Positions 6,146 to 7,124 of a stretch of 7,124 bases of DNA are shown one piece after another. Position 1 is the first letter of the stretch; each line of letters opens with the position of its first letter. The notes under the pieces are model-generated. The model was not told the origin of the DNA and did no database searches. It saw only the letters and a list, made by a program, of their open reading frames with translations. The position numbers and the translations under genes were made by a program. Location of the stretch: positions 1-7,124 of the forward strand of contig CALIZJ010000318.1 in the NCBI GenBank assembly GCA_938028845.1. Reading direction: 5' to 3'. The stretch is from an uncultured Blautia sp. GTDB taxonomy: Bacteria; Bacillota; Clostridia; Lachnospirales; Lachnospiraceae.

Positions 6146-7124
6146 ATGAACGACAACAAAGAGTTTAAGCCGTATATTCCGGCGGAGAAAATCACGCCGG
6201 AATTTACGGTGACATCCATTGTCATGGGTCTTATCCTTGCAGTTGTTTTCGGAGCAGCAAATGCATACCTGGGTCTTCGTGTAGGTATGACCATCTCTGC
6301 TTCCATTCCGGCAGCAGTTATCTCCATGGGCGTTATCCGCGTTATCATGAAGAAAAACTCCATCCTGGAAAGCAACATCGTCCAGACCATTGGATCTGCA
6401 GGTGAGTCTCTGGCAGCAGGTGCCATTTTTACCATGCCTGCCCTGTTTCTGTGGGCAGAAGAAGGCTTATGCGATATGCCAAGCCTGATTGAGATCACAC
6501 TGATTGCACTTTGCGGCGGTGTACTGGGTGTACTGTTTATGGTGCCCCTTCGTAATGCCTTGATCGTAAAAGAACATGCCACACTGCTTTATCCGGAAGG
6601 AACAGCCTGCGCAGAAGTACTTCTTGCAGGAGAAGAAGGCGGTTCCAATGCGGCTACTGTATTCAGCGGTATGGGTTTTGCTGCGGTCTTTAAATTTATT
6701 GTAGACGGATTGAAAGTGATCCCGGCGGACGTTGCCGTAGCTTTCAAGTCCTTTAAGGGCGAGATCGGTATGGAAGTGTATCCCGCACTTTTAGGTGTTG
6801 GCTATATCGTTGGACCGAAGATTGCGTCCTACATGTTTGTAGGTTCCTTAGTGGGATGGATGGTGATCATTCCTTTGATCTGTCTGTTTGGACCGGACAT
6901 TTCCCTGTATCCGGCGGATGCAGGCGTAACCATCGCACAGCTTTACGCAGACGGAGGTGCTTCTAATATATGGAATAATTATGTAAAATATATCGGTGCA
7001 GGTGCTATCGCTACCGGCGGTATCATTTCTCTGATCAAGTCCCTGCCTTTGATCATTACCACCTTCCGTGACTCCATGAAGAGCATGAAGGGCGGCCAGA
7101 ATAAAGGTACGCTCAGGACAGAGC
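6146..7124 (+). CDS. OPT-family oligopeptide transporter, 5' part
   Basis: The first 326 codons of an integral membrane transporter; the frame is still open at the window end. OPT-family secondary transporters import oligopeptides, or in some members metal chelates, driven by the proton gradient. Full bacterial members usually have over 600 residues, so about half is seen. The N-terminal block resembles the bacterial OPT family: PYIPAEKITPEFT (9-21) and NAYLGLRVGMT (39-49), followed by ASIPAAVISMGVIR. Hydrophobic segments are visible at about 22-44, 49-68, 90-105, 115-135, 170-190, 210-255 and 285-310. The TIGSAGES segment and the HATLLYPEGTACAEVL stretch fit the conserved family pattern. Start ATG has GGAG (6134-6137) 8 nt upstream. 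It has its own promoter and a CodY-like box upstream. The substrate cannot be deduced from this portion. Confidence 0.92.
   Translation, partial: MNDNKEFKPYIPAEKITPEFTVTSIVMGLILAVVFGAANAYLGLRVGMTISASIPAAVISMGVIRVIMKKNSILESNIVQTIGSAGESLAAGAIFTMPALFLWAEEGLCDMPSLIEITLIALCGGVLGVLFMVPLRNALIVKEHATLLYPEGTACAEVLLAGEEGGSNAATVFSGMGFAAVFKFIVDGLKVIPADVAVAFKSFKGEIGMEVYPALLGVGYIVGPKIASYMFVGSLVGWMVIIPLICLFGPDISLYPADAGVTIAQLYADGGASNIWNNYVKYIGAGAIATGGIISLIKSLPLIITTFRDSMKSMKGGQNKGTLRTE

Noticed and set aside
6100..6582. Minus-strand 160-codon open frame across the start of the OPT gene
   Set aside because: It is the antisense shadow of the transporter, whose plus-strand frame runs open to the window end with clear OPT motifs, a promoter and a ribosome binding site.

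Overview
The window looks like the chromosome of a Gram-positive, low-to-moderate GC anaerobe of the Clostridia, most likely Lachnospiraceae. The reasons are the gene set (a type III glutamine synthetase, a clostridial-type MoxR/VWA pair and an OPT-family peptide transporter), strong AGGAG-type ribosome binding sites, T-rich intrinsic termination and tRNA genes without an encoded CCA end. The taxonomy is inferred from sequence style. There is no rRNA or other direct marker.

Layout, all on the + strand. (1) 1-148: the 3' end of a tRNA gene, a complete elongator-type tRNA-Met (CAT), and a strong intrinsic terminator closing the tRNA cluster. (2) 240-6015: four closely packed genes, probably one transcription unit. 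They are a YegS/BmrU/DgkB-type lipid (diacylglycerol) kinase, a type III glutamine synthetase (glnN), a MoxR-family AAA+ ATPase, and a large protein with a C-terminal von Willebrand A (VWA) domain of the NorD/CobT type. The gaps are 20 nt and 25 nt, followed by an 8-nt overlap. (3) 6016-6145: a 130-nt AT-rich intergenic region with a good sigma-A-type promoter (perfect TATAAT) and, upstream of it, a 13/15 match to the CodY operator consensus. (4) 6146-7124: the first 326 codons of an OPT-family oligopeptide transporter that runs off the window.

How the parts may work together: glutamine synthetase makes glutamine from glutamate and ammonia, and the OPT transporter probably brings in peptides as a nitrogen source, so the right-hand part has a nitrogen theme. 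The MoxR-VWA pair has the architecture of known metalloenzyme or enzyme 'activase' pairs (NorQ/NorD, CbbQ/CbbO, CobS/CobT). No norCB, rubisco or cobaltochelatase gene is nearby. Its only enzyme neighbour is the very large type III glutamine synthetase, which suggests, as a hypothesis only, that this enzyme is a client.

No mobile element, CRISPR array, pseudogene or frameshift was seen, and no gene-free stretch exceeds 300 bases. The most interesting items are the glnN-linked MoxR/VWA module with its non-canonical Walker A (GKN), the CodY-like box before the transporter, a 9-bp-arm palindrome just upstream of glnN, and an A:C mismatch in the T stem of the tRNA-Met gene.
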